DNA of 47,023 nucleotides from Sphingomonas sp. Leaf230 (GTDB lineage Bacteria > Pseudomonadota > Alphaproteobacteria > Sphingomonadales > Sphingomonadaceae): the NCBI RefSeq assembly GCF_001421745.1, contig NZ_LMKW01000002.1, positions 1 to 47,023 of the forward strand, in the 5' to 3' direction. Made by a program: the position numbers and the translations under genes. Below the pieces are notes generated by a model. That model worked only from the letters and a program-made list of their open reading frames with translations, did not search any database and was not told where the DNA came from. The stretch's first letter is position 1; every line of letters begins with the position of its first letter. Below, piece by piece: positions 35,472-43,904 of this stretch.

Positions 35472-36164
35472 GTGTTCAAGCGAGTTGGATCGGCGGTAGC
35501 GGCCATGGGATTGCTCGTCACCCCCGGGGCGCATGCCGCGACACGTTCGCCCATCGATCTGCAATGTACGGCGGTCAAGACCTGGGCATGCGCGGAAGCA
35601 AAGGCTTGCGAGCGGCGCGGCGACGAGGCCAAGGAAAGCTACAGCTTCGACTTGGTGGCGATGACGTATCAGGCGCCGCACGATCGGGGAGCAATCACGG
35701 AATTCGCAACAGACGACGGTGGCTTCATGACATTCGTGTTCAGTGGTGGCCGACGTTATGTCCACAAGAATGCCGACGCAGGCGATCCGATGACATCGTT
35801 CCTGTACATGTCGTCGCACGACATGCGCGAGCTGCTGTGCAACGCCCGCTACGCCCAGGACGCATCAGCGGTTGAACCCGGCACTAGCCGCGGGCTCACC
35901 GGTCATTACTACCTGACAGGTGTGATGGAGACGGGATCGGAGCTGGTGCTACGTCCCGATGGAAGCTTCGCCTGGTTCATGAGCTATGGCGCCGCGGATC
36001 AGGCGACGGAGGGCAAGTGGCGGATCGATGGCGAAGCGGTGCTGCTGGAGGCCGGACCGAGCGCTGGTGCAGAACCGGCCTTCCGGCAATTGCGGCTGCG
36101 GATCGACCATGGTGCGCTGCTCCTGAACGGCGCGGGTAAGGGCCGGTACGAGCGGCATCCGTAA
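35472..36164 (+). CDS. Unrecognised exported protein
   Basis: A 230-residue exported protein starting at GTG, with a signal peptide (AVAAMGLLVTPGAHAA). The first half has three cysteines in LQCTAVKTWACAEAKACERR and a beta-rich section; the second half contains GHYYLTGVMETGSELVLRPD and SFAWFMSYGAADQATEGKWR, a small beta-sandwich-like repeat common in exported proteins that report no known activity. No family is named with confidence. It is divergent from the 34169-35260 gene across about 210 bases. Confidence 0.65.
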   Translation: MFKRVGSAVAAMGLLVTPGAHAATRSPIDLQCTAVKTWACAEAKACERRGDEAKESYSFDLVAMTYQAPHDRGAITEFATDDGGFMTFVFSGGRRYVHKNADAGDPMTSFLYMSSHDMRELLCNARYAQDASAVEPGTSRGLTGHYYLTGVMETGSELVLRPDGSFAWFMSYGAADQATEGKWRIDGEAVLLEAGPSAGAEPAFRQLRLRIDHGALLLNGAGKGRYERHP

Positions 36165-36280
36165 ACGCTAGAGTTGATCCTGCTTGATGGCGGGGTAATA
36201 CCCCGAGCATGGGTTATCGCCACCACTGCACGACCACGTTGCCGACGCGCTCTGCTCTCAGGCGTATTCCAGTACGAGCG

Positions 36281-36955
36281 ATGATCGCCGCCGTGGTCGC
36301 CAGCGCGTTGGCGGCATCGTCATCCGTGGCCCAAGCCGAGGATGAGGCGGTGCCGACGCCGGCTTCGCTGACGCAGGTGCTGTCCTGTCAGTCGCGCGAC
36401 GCGCTCGGAACCTTCGCCGAGCTGCTTTTCCTGCAGAATCGCCCGCCGGCGTGGATGCGCCCGAGTAAACTGCCCAAGGCGCTCGACGGTATGATCGGGT
36501 TGTATGGCTTCGCGGTCGAGGGAAATGTCTCTGTGTTCGGGGAGCCGGTCGACCACGTTTATTTTTTGAGCGACTGGGTCGTCGCGCTGCTGCCCCGCGC
36601 AAGTGCCGAGCGGGTTATTGCTGCCCAGAAGATGACGCGTGCGCCGATCGCGATGACGGAACAATATTACCGCTTCGTCGATCCCGAGAGCGGGCCGATG
36701 ATCGGCGGGTTCGCGCCGACCGGTGATGCGATGGCGAAAGTGTTTGTCGATGCCTTCGGCGGCGATCCGGCGGCGAAGATCGCGAAGGGGCCGCCGTCGC
36801 CGGATCCGAAAATGCTGCTGGTCGGGTGCAACTACACCGTGGCGTCTCAGGAGGATTTCCTGGCCGCGGCACATGGCGCCGAGGATACGATGCGCAAGGC
36901 GGGCGCGGATATTCGGCGGATGGTCGAAGAGGGTGAGGCTCGCCCGCCACGGTAA
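36281..36955 (+). CDS. Unrecognised exported protein
   Basis: A 224-residue exported protein. From ATG 36281 the signal peptide is AAVVASALAASSSVAQAEDE; an earlier ATG at 36209 would add 24 basic residues and give an unusually long n-region. The mature part has LTQVLSCQSRDALGTFAELL, LYGFAVEGNVSVFGEPVDHV and LVGCNYTVASQEDFLAAAHG, with two cysteines that may pair. Function unknown. It follows the preceding exported protein on the same strand after about 115 bases that include GGGGT AAT ACCCC at 36193-36205. Confidence 0.65.
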   Translation: MIAAVVASALAASSSVAQAEDEAVPTPASLTQVLSCQSRDALGTFAELLFLQNRPPAWMRPSKLPKALDGMIGLYGFAVEGNVSVFGEPVDHVYFLSDWVVALLPRASAERVIAAQKMTRAPIAMTEQYYRFVDPESGPMIGGFAPTGDAMAKVFVDAFGGDPAAKIAKGPPSPDPKMLLVGCNYTVASQEDFLAAAHGAEDTMRKAGADIRRMVEEGEARPPR

Positions 36956-37347
36956 TTATCTTGCGGAAGGCGCGCGGCCGGGAGTGGAATGACTGCGGTG
37001 CGACCTCGCAGGATGGCTTGAATAAAACAGATCATCACGATCGCTAAACACCCGCATATCCAGAATGCCAGGCGGTCGTCCACATTCCGCAGTCTGTCTA
37101 TGATTGGGCAAAGGATCTTCGCGGTAGAGCCTTTTCCCGCTCGTCGAACGGAACCGGGCGTGCTGCGGAGATGTGATTAACGAACGTCCGTAATCAGATG
37201 GCGGACAGTCACATGCGAATGTCCACAAGTGGTCATGCCGTCGATCGGCGATGGTACGGTCGTTTTGCAGGTTCTTGGGCCTGTCGGTTTTGGAAACGCA
37301 GTCTACTCAGGGCTCATCGCCGATTTAAGGCGAGGGGGAATTTGCTC
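36956..37347 (+). other. Intergenic region before the catalase-related gene
   Basis: About 390 bases without a supported gene. A minus-strand frame (37083 down to 36847) has one hydrophobic stretch but overlaps the end of the previous gene antisense and lacks other support. The last part presumably holds the promoter of the peroxidase gene. Confidence 0.35.
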
Positions 37348-38379
37348 ATGTCGAAGGTCAATGGCCAAACCCTGGCGGCGTCGCGATCACGCTCCTTTTG
37401 CACCAGAGCACTCAGCAACACCCTGCGTTCGGCTGCTTCAACGGCGCTATTGCTCACCGCGACCGCGAACGCACAGGATAAGCCTGTCGAAACGGGGCGA
37501 GACCTGGTCGAGGATCTTCATACCGCGTTTGGCGAGCATCACGCGCGCGCCGTGCACGCCAAGGGTATTATTCTTGAGGGGCGGTTCGAGCCCACCAAAG
37601 CCGCGCGATCGCTGAGCCGGGCGCCTTTGTTCGAGCATGCTACGCCGGTCATCGTGCGCTTTTCGAACTTTACCGGTTTTCCAGACATTGCCGACAATGA
37701 CCCCGCCGCCAACCCGCGGGGCATGGCGATAAAGTTCGGGTCGCCTGCCACCCCTTCACTCGACATCGTCACGCACAATTTCGACGGGTTCCCGACCCGG
37801 ACCGCCACGGAGTTCGGCGCGCTGTTGCGTGCGATCGGCACGAGTGGTCCGGGGGTTGCCGCACCGACGCCGCTCGACGGGTTTCTTGCCACACATCCAG
37901 ATGCCAAGACGTTCCTGACGACCCAGCACCCGGCGCCGCTGAGTTACGCGACGACGGCATATTTCGGGGTCAATGCGGTGACTTTCACCGATCGCAAGGG
38001 GCGTGCGCGATCGGTGCGCTATCGCTTCGTCCCCGCAGCGGGCGAGCATTATTTCGGTACCGGGGCGGGCCCGGCGCCTGACTATCTGCAACCTGAGATC
38101 GCCAAACGCGTAACGGACGGGCCGGTCCGCTTCGACTGGTACGCGCAGCTCGGCGAGCCTGGGGACCTGCTCGACGATCCGTCGATCGCGTGGCCGCCGA
38201 GCCGGAAACTGGTAAAGCTGGGCACGATCACGATCGCGGTGCTGGCTGCGAACACCGCCGAAGCCGACCGTGGGCTGACATTCCTTCCGGGGAGGATGCC
38301 GGACGGAATCGCCGCCGCCGACCCGATGCTCGCGATCCGTACCGAGGCGTACCCGGTATCGTTCGGCGAGCGGCAATAA
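37348..38379 (+). CDS. Catalase-related heme peroxidase, exported
   Basis: A 343-residue catalase-fold protein shorter than true catalases, as in the catalase-related peroxidase (SrpA-like) group. The distal His is H70 in RAVHAKGIIL, the distal Asn is N144 in IVTHNFDGFPT, and the proximal heme tyrosine is likely Y335 in AIRTEAYP (R331-x3-Y335). A hydrophobic stretch ending TATANAQD looks like an export signal, so the enzyme would act in the periplasm on peroxides. ATG 37348 has GAGGGGG upstream; longer starts back to 37198 give no better signal. It precedes a truncated hemoglobin gene. Confidence 0.88.
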   Translation: MSKVNGQTLAASRSRSFCTRALSNTLRSAASTALLLTATANAQDKPVETGRDLVEDLHTAFGEHHARAVHAKGIILEGRFEPTKAARSLSRAPLFEHATPVIVRFSNFTGFPDIADNDPAANPRGMAIKFGSPATPSLDIVTHNFDGFPTRTATEFGALLRAIGTSGPGVAAPTPLDGFLATHPDAKTFLTTQHPAPLSYATTAYFGVNAVTFTDRKGRARSVRYRFVPAAGEHYFGTGAGPAPDYLQPEIAKRVTDGPVRFDWYAQLGEPGDLLDDPSIAWPPSRKLVKLGTITIAVLAANTAEADRGLTFLPGRMPDGIAAADPMLAIRTEAYPVSFGERQ

Positions 38380-38492
38380 TTCGCGGCCGCTCGCCCGTGG
38401 TGCAATGGAAGATCGCCAATGTTGAAGCTGCGTCGGTACGACCCCGCGATTACCGTGTCGTTCGGTGCGGGCGCGTTTAAGGAAACCCAGTC

Positions 38493-38945
38493 ATGACGGC
38501 GACCCAGCATGCAACGGCCGCACGGGACGCGAAGCGGCGACATGCGGAGGCGCTCGGTATCGACGAGGCCTTCGTGGCGCGAATGATCGAGCGGTTCTAC
38601 GCCAAGGTGCGGCAAGACGACGTCCTGGGACCGATCTTTGCCGCGCACGTGGCCGACTGGACGCCGCATCTCGTACAGATGAACCACTTCTGGCGTTCGG
38701 TGCTGTTCAGCTCGGGCGAGTTCGCGGGAAATCCGATGCTCAAGCATGTCGTCATTCCCGATCTCAGCCGTGCCGACTTCGCTCGCTGGCTCACGCTTTT
38801 CGAGGAGACGTTGGGCGAAATCGGCACGGATGCGGCACGGGATCATGTGATCGAGCGCGCCCGGAACATCGCGAACAGCCTGCTCAGCGCGGCGATCGTG
38901 CACCGCGGCGGCGGCCTTGGCCCTAGCAAGGCCGATATGCTCTAA
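38493..38945 (+). CDS. Group III truncated hemoglobin
   Basis: A 150-residue 2-over-2 globin of the group III (trHbP) type. FVARMIERFYAKVRQDDVLG is the A/B helix region with F35-Y36 at the B-helix heme pocket, and QMNHFWRSVLFSSGEFAGNP leads to H85 in MLKHVVIPDL as the proximal iron ligand. FARWLTLFEETL is the following helix. These globins bind oxygen or nitric oxide and are thought to aid redox or NO defence. It lies 113 bases after the peroxidase on the same strand and is convergent with the FMN reductase. Confidence 0.88.
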   Translation: MTATQHATAARDAKRRHAEALGIDEAFVARMIERFYAKVRQDDVLGPIFAAHVADWTPHLVQMNHFWRSVLFSSGEFAGNPMLKHVVIPDLSRADFARWLTLFEETLGEIGTDAARDHVIERARNIANSLLSAAIVHRGGGLGPSKADML

Positions 38946-38970
38946 GCTGCGACGCGCGGGACTCTCGCGG

Positions 38971-39660
38971 TCATCGAAGGGGCCGGGTCCGCACAGTCCC
39001 GTGCTGCTGCGCGCGCAACGCTTCGATCAGCAATCGCACCTGCCGCTGGACGCGGGGCACAACGGAAGCATCGCGGATCGCGTCCGCGGCAATCGCGTCC
39101 GCGGCAATCGCGTCCGCGGCAATCGCGTCATCGGCGAACGCGAGTGCATCGGGCATCACGATCACACCCATGCGCTGGAGAATCGTGCGAAGGTGCTGCA
39201 GCGCGATCTCGCCGCTCTCGACGTGTTCGGAGACGGACATGATCGCTGCGATCTTGTCGCGGAAAGGGGCAAGGCTGCCGGTGCCGAAGGTCGGCTGAGA
39301 TCCCCATTCGAGGGCGTTCTTGAGCAGGACCGAGACCGAGCCGTTATACCCCGGAGAACAGATGAGCAGGCCGTCGTGCGCGCATAGGATCTGCCGGATG
39401 ACCAGAACGCCTTGCGGAACCGCGGACGCTTCAAGGCCCGGAACATAGACGGGCAACTCCAGATCACGGAGGTCCAGTACCGAGACATCTGCCTCGATCG
39501 CGACGGCCGCGTTGATCGCCAGGTCGAGCAGCCGCCTATTGCGTGATCCGCTGCGTGCGCTTCCGGACAGGGCCAGCAGCGCGATCCGGCTGCCGGCCGG
39601 CATGCGCCGCGATCTATCCGATGCGGGCTCGTCATCGTACGGGGGCGGTTGGTCGTTCAC
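38971..39660 (-). CDS. NADPH-dependent FMN reductase family protein
   Basis: A 229-residue flavodoxin-like reductase. Landmarks: LLALSGSARSGSRNRRLLDL (phosphate-binding loop), LDLRDLELPVYVPGLEA, LLICSPGYNGSVSVLLKNAL and LQHLRTILQRMGV. It would reduce FMN or quinones with NADPH and could supply reduced flavin to distant monooxygenases, though it is not in their operons. The C-terminal part carries the alanine-rich repeat AIAAD-AIAAD-AIAAD from a 15-base tandem repeat. Start GTG 39660 is the longest; ATG 39603 (MPAGSRIALL) is a good shorter alternative. Confidence 0.82.
   Translation of the reverse strand: MNDQPPPYDDEPASDRSRRMPAGSRIALLALSGSARSGSRNRRLLDLAINAAVAIEADVSVLDLRDLELPVYVPGLEASAVPQGVLVIRQILCAHDGLLICSPGYNGSVSVLLKNALEWGSQPTFGTGSLAPFRDKIAAIMSVSEHVESGEIALQHLRTILQRMGVIVMPDALAFADDAIAADAIAADAIAADAIRDASVVPRVQRQVRLLIEALRAQQHGTVRTRPLR
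39077..39129 (+). repeat. 15-base tandem repeat inside FMN reductase gene
   Basis: ATCGCGTCCGCGGCA occurs three times in a row (39077-39121), followed by a partial fourth copy. Fifteen bases equal five codons, so copy changes keep the reading frame and only lengthen the AIAAD stretch near the reductase C-terminus. Confidence 0.9.
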
Positions 39661-39862
39661 GCCGCGATACCATCAGTCGGAGGGCTCCGGCGTAAGGCCC
39701 AAGAGCTGACGCAGCGACTATACCAAATGCGGGGATGCCAGCTTGGTACAGCGACTTTGCCATATCTCGGGTCTCCAACGGACTCCGCTTGGAAGTTAAT
39801 ACAGATCAACAGGACGGCTTCGGCGTCGCGCTGTGTACCTATTCCAGCGGGAGGCAGAATTC

Positions 39863-40624
39863 ATGAAGATTGTAGTGATTGGCGGAACCGGGCTGATCGG
39901 TTCGAAGGTCGTCGGCAAGCTGGCCGCGCTTGGCCATGACGCGCTCGCCGCAGCGCCCAGCACGGGCGTCGACACGATCACCGGCGAGGGGTTGGCCGCG
40001 GCGCTCGACGGTGCAGAGATCGTCATCGACATGGCCAACTCGCCGTCGTTCGAGGACCAGGCAGCGATGGATTTCTTCACGACCGCGGGCCGAAACCTGA
40101 TCGAGGCCGAGCGGGTCGCTGGCGTGAAGCTGCACGTTGCGCTGTCGGTGGTCGGCACCGAGCATCTGCAGGGCAGCGGGTATTTCCGCGCGAAGCTCGC
40201 CCAGGAGACGCTGATCGAGGCGGGGCCGATACCCTATACGCTGCTCCACGCGACGCAGTTCATGGAGTTCCTGCGCGGGATCGCCCAGTCCGCGACCGAA
40301 GGCGACACCGTGCGGCTGTCGCACGCGCTGATCCAGCCGATGGCCGCCGAGGACGTCGCCGATGCGGTGGTCGAGGCTGCGCTCGCGCCGGCGGTGAACG
40401 GGACGATCGAGGTCGGTGGTCCCGAGGCATTCCCGATCGACGAGATCGTCGCGCGCGTGCTCGCCTATGACAGGGATCCACGGACCGTCGTGGTCGATCC
40501 GGAGGCGCGCTATTTCGGCGTAAAGCTCGAACAGAATTCGCTGATCCCCGGTCCCGACGCAAAGCTCGGCAAGACGCGCTTCGACTGGTGGATCGAGAAC
40601 GTCGCGCCGCCGCCCAAGCGCTGA
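39863..40624 (+). CDS. NAD(P)-binding atypical SDR (NmrA-like)
   Basis: A 253-residue Rossmann-fold protein. MKIVVIGGTGLIGSKVVGKL is the GGTGxxG dinucleotide loop; later HVALSVVGTEHLQGSGYFRA has the serine and a Y-x-x-K (YFRAK) of extended/atypical SDRs, and IPYTLLHATQFMEFLRG is characteristic of NmrA-like oxidoreductases. Substrate unknown. GGGAGG precedes the ATG. It begins a five-gene plus-strand group (membrane protein, AhpD-like, GST, DsbA-like) and has a paralogue at 43019-43855. Confidence 0.82.
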   Translation: MKIVVIGGTGLIGSKVVGKLAALGHDALAAAPSTGVDTITGEGLAAALDGAEIVIDMANSPSFEDQAAMDFFTTAGRNLIEAERVAGVKLHVALSVVGTEHLQGSGYFRAKLAQETLIEAGPIPYTLLHATQFMEFLRGIAQSATEGDTVRLSHALIQPMAAEDVADAVVEAALAPAVNGTIEVGGPEAFPIDEIVARVLAYDRDPRTVVVDPEARYFGVKLEQNSLIPGPDAKLGKTRFDWWIENVAPPPKR

Positions 40625-40658
40625 CTAGGTCAGCGCATTCCTTTGCAGGAGATAGACG

Positions 40659-41069
40659 ATGAAGACATTCTGCCTCGGCCTGGGGGTCGTGCTCGGCATC
40701 GGTGCGGTCGCGAACGGCCTCTGCATGCTCGCGTCGCCGACCGGATGGTATTTCGCGGTGCCCGGCGTGACCACGACCGGCCCGTTCAATCAGCATTTCA
40801 TCCGGGATATCGGCCTGATCTACCTCTTTCTGGGCGGTGCATTTTTGTTCGGTGCCGCCCGCCCGCACTACCGGGTCGTCGCCTGGGCCGCGCCGGCCTT
40901 GTGGCTTTCGGGGCATGCGCTGTTCCACTTCTGGGAAGTCGCGGTCGGCATCTGCGGTACGTCCGCGCTGGCGCGTGACTTCCCCGCGGTGACGCTGCCC
41001 GCGCTGCTCGGCACGCTGATCGCGGTGTGGGCGATCGGCGATCGCCGCGCGGCACGACATCCCGCCTGA
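40659..41069 (+). CDS. Small integral membrane protein, unrecognised
   Basis: A 136-residue protein with four likely membrane segments (about 3-25, 48-65, 72-92, 108-125). The loop FNQHFIRDIGLIYLFLGGAF is distinctive and the helix LWLSGHALFHFWEVAVGICG carries two histidines and a cysteine. I do not recognise a named family with confidence; DUF4345-like small membrane proteins are a loose analogy. AGGAG precedes the ATG. It lies between the SDR and AhpD-like genes on one strand, probably one transcript. Confidence 0.7.
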   Translation: MKTFCLGLGVVLGIGAVANGLCMLASPTGWYFAVPGVTTTGPFNQHFIRDIGLIYLFLGGAFLFGAARPHYRVVAWAAPALWLSGHALFHFWEVAVGICGTSALARDFPAVTLPALLGTLIAVWAIGDRRAARHPA

Positions 41070-41070
41070 C

Positions 41071-41124
41071 CCGATCTCATTTCAAGGGCCGATCTCATTT
41101 CAAGGGCCGATCTCATTTCAAGGA
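41071..41124 (+). repeat. Three 18-base tandem repeats before the AhpD-like start
   Basis: CCGATCTCATTTCAAGGG is repeated three times without gap (41071-41088, 41089-41106, 41107-41124, the last ending GGA). Each copy holds an AAGG motif; only the last is correctly placed (AAGGATAATATC before ATG 41132) to act as ribosome site. Copy-number change would alter the mRNA leader without touching the protein. Confidence 0.92.
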
Positions 41125-41131
41125 TAATATC

Positions 41132-41596
41132 ATGACGACACGTTTGAACATCGTCGCGCTCGCGCCGGACGCCGTAAAGGGCCTGATGGCGGTCGAAGCA
41201 AGCATCGCCGGATCGGGAATCGAGCATGGCCTGCTCGAACTGGTGCGGTTGCGGGCGTCGCAGATCAACGGCTGCGCCTATTGCATCCACATGCATGTCA
41301 CCGACGCGCTGAAGTACGGCGAGACCGACATGCGCATGCATCTGCTGGCCGCCTGGCGCGACTCGTCGGTGTTCACCGACCGCGAGCGGGCCGCGCTTAA
41401 CTGGACCGAAACGCTGACGCATGTGTCGAGGGCGGGTGCGCCGAATATCGACTACGCCGTGCTGCAAAGCCAGTTCAACGCGGTCGAGATCGCCAACCTG
41501 ACGGTGCTGATCGGTACCATCAACCTGTGGAACAGGCTGCAGATCGGCCTGCACGCGGTGGCCGCCCTCGATGCGCCGACCGCGATCGCCGCCTGA
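41132..41596 (+). CDS. Carboxymuconolactone decarboxylase/AhpD-like protein
   Basis: A 154-residue alkylhydroperoxidase D-fold protein. The catalytic site is C48-x-x-C51 with H55 in INGCAYCIHMHVTDAL, the AhpD signature for thiol peroxidase or disulfide reductase activity. LNWTETLTHVSR and VEIANLTVLIGTINLWNRLQ are the usual second-half motifs. A role against organic peroxides is likely. The ribosome site is supplied by the last of three 18-base repeats. A glutathione transferase gene follows by 24 bases. Confidence 0.88.
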   Translation: MTTRLNIVALAPDAVKGLMAVEASIAGSGIEHGLLELVRLRASQINGCAYCIHMHVTDALKYGETDMRMHLLAAWRDSSVFTDRERAALNWTETLTHVSRAGAPNIDYAVLQSQFNAVEIANLTVLIGTINLWNRLQIGLHAVAALDAPTAIAA

Positions 41597-41620
41597 CGCC
41601 ATCGAGCTAGGATATATCCG

Positions 41621-42205
41621 ATGAAACTCTATTATTCCCCCGGTGCGTGCAGCCTTGCCGCGCATATCGCCCTCCACGAAACCGGGACGTCGTTCGACAG
41701 CGAACGCGTCGATCTGACGACCAAAACGACGAGTTCGGGCGCGGATTTCGAGGCGATCACGATCAAGGGCTATGTCCCGGCGCTCGTGCTGGACGACGGC
41801 GCGCTGGTGACCGAGAACATCGCGATCCTCGATTATCTGGCTGGCATCTACCCCCAATTCGCACTCGAAGGGCCGCTCGGACGGACTCGCCTGCTCGAGG
41901 CGCTGGCCTATATCTCGACCGAGATCCACAAGAGCTACAAGCCGTTCTGGCATGATGGCTCCGACAGCCAGAAGGCGATCGCAAGCGCCTACATCACCAA
42001 GCGGCTCCAGTATCTCGCCGATCGGGTCGCGGGCGCATATCTGCTTGGTGACCGGCCGAGCGTCGCGGACTTCTACCTGTTCGTCACGTTGTTGTGGGCG
42101 ACCCGGTTCGGCGTGACGATCCCGTCGGCGCTCGTGCCGGTGTACGCCACGCTCCGCGCCCGTCCGGCCGTGCAGGCCACGCTCGCGGCGGAAGGGCTGC
42201 AGTAA
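41621..42205 (+). CDS. Glutathione S-transferase
   Basis: A 194-residue cytosolic glutathione transferase. The thioredoxin-like N-domain starts MKLYYSPGACSLAAHIALHE, with S11-type active region and KGYVPALVLDDGALVTENIA providing the glutathione-binding Val-Pro turn and Glu-Asn pair. The C-domain contains LGDRPSVADFYLFVTLLWAT. The beginning is typical of beta-class bacterial enzymes that detoxify electrophiles. It belongs to the redox group with the AhpD-like and DsbA-like genes. Confidence 0.9.
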   Translation: MKLYYSPGACSLAAHIALHETGTSFDSERVDLTTKTTSSGADFEAITIKGYVPALVLDDGALVTENIAILDYLAGIYPQFALEGPLGRTRLLEALAYISTEIHKSYKPFWHDGSDSQKAIASAYITKRLQYLADRVAGAYLLGDRPSVADFYLFVTLLWATRFGVTIPSALVPVYATLRARPAVQATLAAEGLQ

Positions 42206-42278
42206 ACGCCGAACGGGGGTGGCGATCTTCCCGCGGCACTGCGTAATGACGCGGCGACGCCATCCCCTGGATACCAGC

Positions 42279-42937
42279 ATGATTGCCCACCTCAAGACCG
42301 ACTTCGTGTCGGACCTTGCCTGCCCGTGGTGCATCATCGGCCTGCGCGCCTTGACAGAGGCGCTGGCGCAATCCGCCGAAGCGCTCAATGCGGAGATCGC
42401 GTTCCAGCCGTTCGAATTGAACCCGACGATGCCGTTCGGTGGTCAGAACATCGGCGAGCACGTCGCGCAGAAATACGGATCGACGCGCGAGCAGTCGGCC
42501 GCGAACCGGGCGATGATCGTCGGTCGCGCCGCCGAACTCGGCTTTACGATGGCGATGACCGACGACAGCCGGATCTACAACATGTTCGACGCGCAACGGC
42601 TGTTGCACTGGGCGAGCATCGAAGGACGGCAGTCCGCGCTCGAGCATGCGCTGTTCGACGCCAATTTCACCGATGGCGCCGATCCGGGTGACCATCAGGT
42701 ATTGGTCGCCGCCGCAGCGAAGGCTGGTCTCGACCCGGTCGCGGCGGGCGACGTGCTGAGCTCTGGGCGGTATGCCGACGAGGTCCGCAGGCGGAGGAGT
42801 CTTGGCGCAGTCGCGGGATCAATGCGGTGCCGGCGATCGTGATCGACGGCAAGCATCTGATCTCCGGCGGACAACCCGTCGCGGTGTTCGAACAGGCGTT
42901 GCGGCAGATCGCGGGCGCCGTTGGTACAGGCGGTTAG
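42279..42937 (+). pseudogene. DsbA/FrnE-like oxidoreductase interrupted by a frameshift
   Basis: The gene begins HLKTDFVSDLACPWCIIGLR (CPWC at residues 15-18) and continues as a FrnE-type DsbA-family protein: FQPFELNPTMPFGGQNIGEH, IYNMFDAQRLLHWA. Around 42788-42792 the frame breaks: the first frame goes on as an arginine-rich tail to a stop at 42842, while the continuing frame gives AEESWRSRGINAVPAIVIDG, KHLISGGQPVAVFEQALRQI and a stop at 42935-42937, exactly the expected C-terminus. One missing (or two extra) bases explain it. It is either a recent pseudogene or a sequencing error. Confidence 0.85.
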
Positions 42938-43018
42938 CTAGGTCTCGGGTCTGGCGACCCTGCCGCGCATCGATACAGCCGTCCCGTGACGAGGCATCAG
43001 CGACGAGGATTTGGTCCG

Positions 43019-43855
43019 ATGACAATTGCGGTGGTTGGCGGCACGGGAATGGTCGGTCGCCGGCTCGTCGCGGGGCTGCGCGTCGATGGCCACGACGTTG
43101 TCGTCGTCGCGCGCTCCTGCGGGATCGATACCGTTACCGGCATGGGGCTCGCGGAGGCTCTCGACGGCGTGAATATCGTCATCGACGTCTCCAGCCCCGG
43201 CTATGCGGCGGCGGACGACATGCACGCCTTCTTCGACGCGTCGTGTTGCAACCTGCTGGAAGCCGAGCGAAGCGCCGGTGTCGCGCATCACATTGCCTTG
43301 TCGGCGGTAGGCACCGATCGACTTGGCACTACCGGCTATTTCCGCGCGAAACTGTTGCAGGAGCGTCTCGTCGCGGGATCGGCCATTCCGTTCACAATCC
43401 TGCGATCGACGCCGTTCTACGAATATCTGTACGGGATCGTCGACCTTGGTGGGGATGGCAAGTGTCTCCATTTGGCGCCGTTGCTGATGCAACCGATCGC
43501 GGTGAACGACGTGGTTGCCGAACTGCAACGGATCGCACTGGAGCGACCGGCGAACACGGTGATCGAGATTGCCGGTCCCGACGTAAGGCGTCTCGACCGG
43601 TTTGCCGAAGATATTCTCGGCGCCAACGAGGACCCGCGCGATATCGTCGTCAGCCCCGAGACGCCCTATTTCGGCGCACGAATGCAGGATGAAGCCTTGG
43701 TCGTGAGTTGGGGTTCGCGGAAATCGTCGATCAGGTTCGACGACTGGTTGCGGGAGTCGATCGTCGTCTCCGGCACCAGCGAAATCCCGCAGCGGCCGGT
43801 CGATATGGCGTTTTCGAGCGCGCGCCGTTCCGCTCGTCTAAATAGGTCGGGTTGA
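43019..43855 (+). CDS. NAD(P)-binding atypical SDR, paralogue
   Basis: A 278-residue Rossmann-fold protein like the one at 39863-40624: MTIAVVGGTGMVGRRLVAGL, GIDTVTGMGLAEALDGVNIV, HIALSAVGTDRLGTTGYFRA and PFTILRSTPFYEYLYGIV match the first paralogue position by position. It carries about 25 extra C-terminal residues. The ATG at 43019 shares its frame from the end of a spacer following the broken DsbA-like gene. Substrate unknown. Confidence 0.8.
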   Translation: MTIAVVGGTGMVGRRLVAGLRVDGHDVVVVARSCGIDTVTGMGLAEALDGVNIVIDVSSPGYAAADDMHAFFDASCCNLLEAERSAGVAHHIALSAVGTDRLGTTGYFRAKLLQERLVAGSAIPFTILRSTPFYEYLYGIVDLGGDGKCLHLAPLLMQPIAVNDVVAELQRIALERPANTVIEIAGPDVRRLDRFAEDILGANEDPRDIVVSPETPYFGARMQDEALVVSWGSRKSSIRFDDWLRESIVVSGTSEIPQRPVDMAFSSARRSARLNRSG

Positions 43856-43904
43856 GTATCGACGCGGCGAAAGTGGTGCCAAGCCGGGCGTCGGGAGCCT
43901 GTCG

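Noticed and set aside
36847..37083. Minus-strand 78-residue frame with one hydrophobic segment (WICGCLAIVMICFIQAIL)
   Set aside because: It overlaps the 3' end of an exported-protein gene antisense, lacks a clear ribosome site and has no family resemblance.
39077..39129. Tandem repeats as a CRISPR array
   Set aside because: The repeats are contiguous without spacers and lie inside a coding gene; the same holds for 41071-41124, which is also without spacers.
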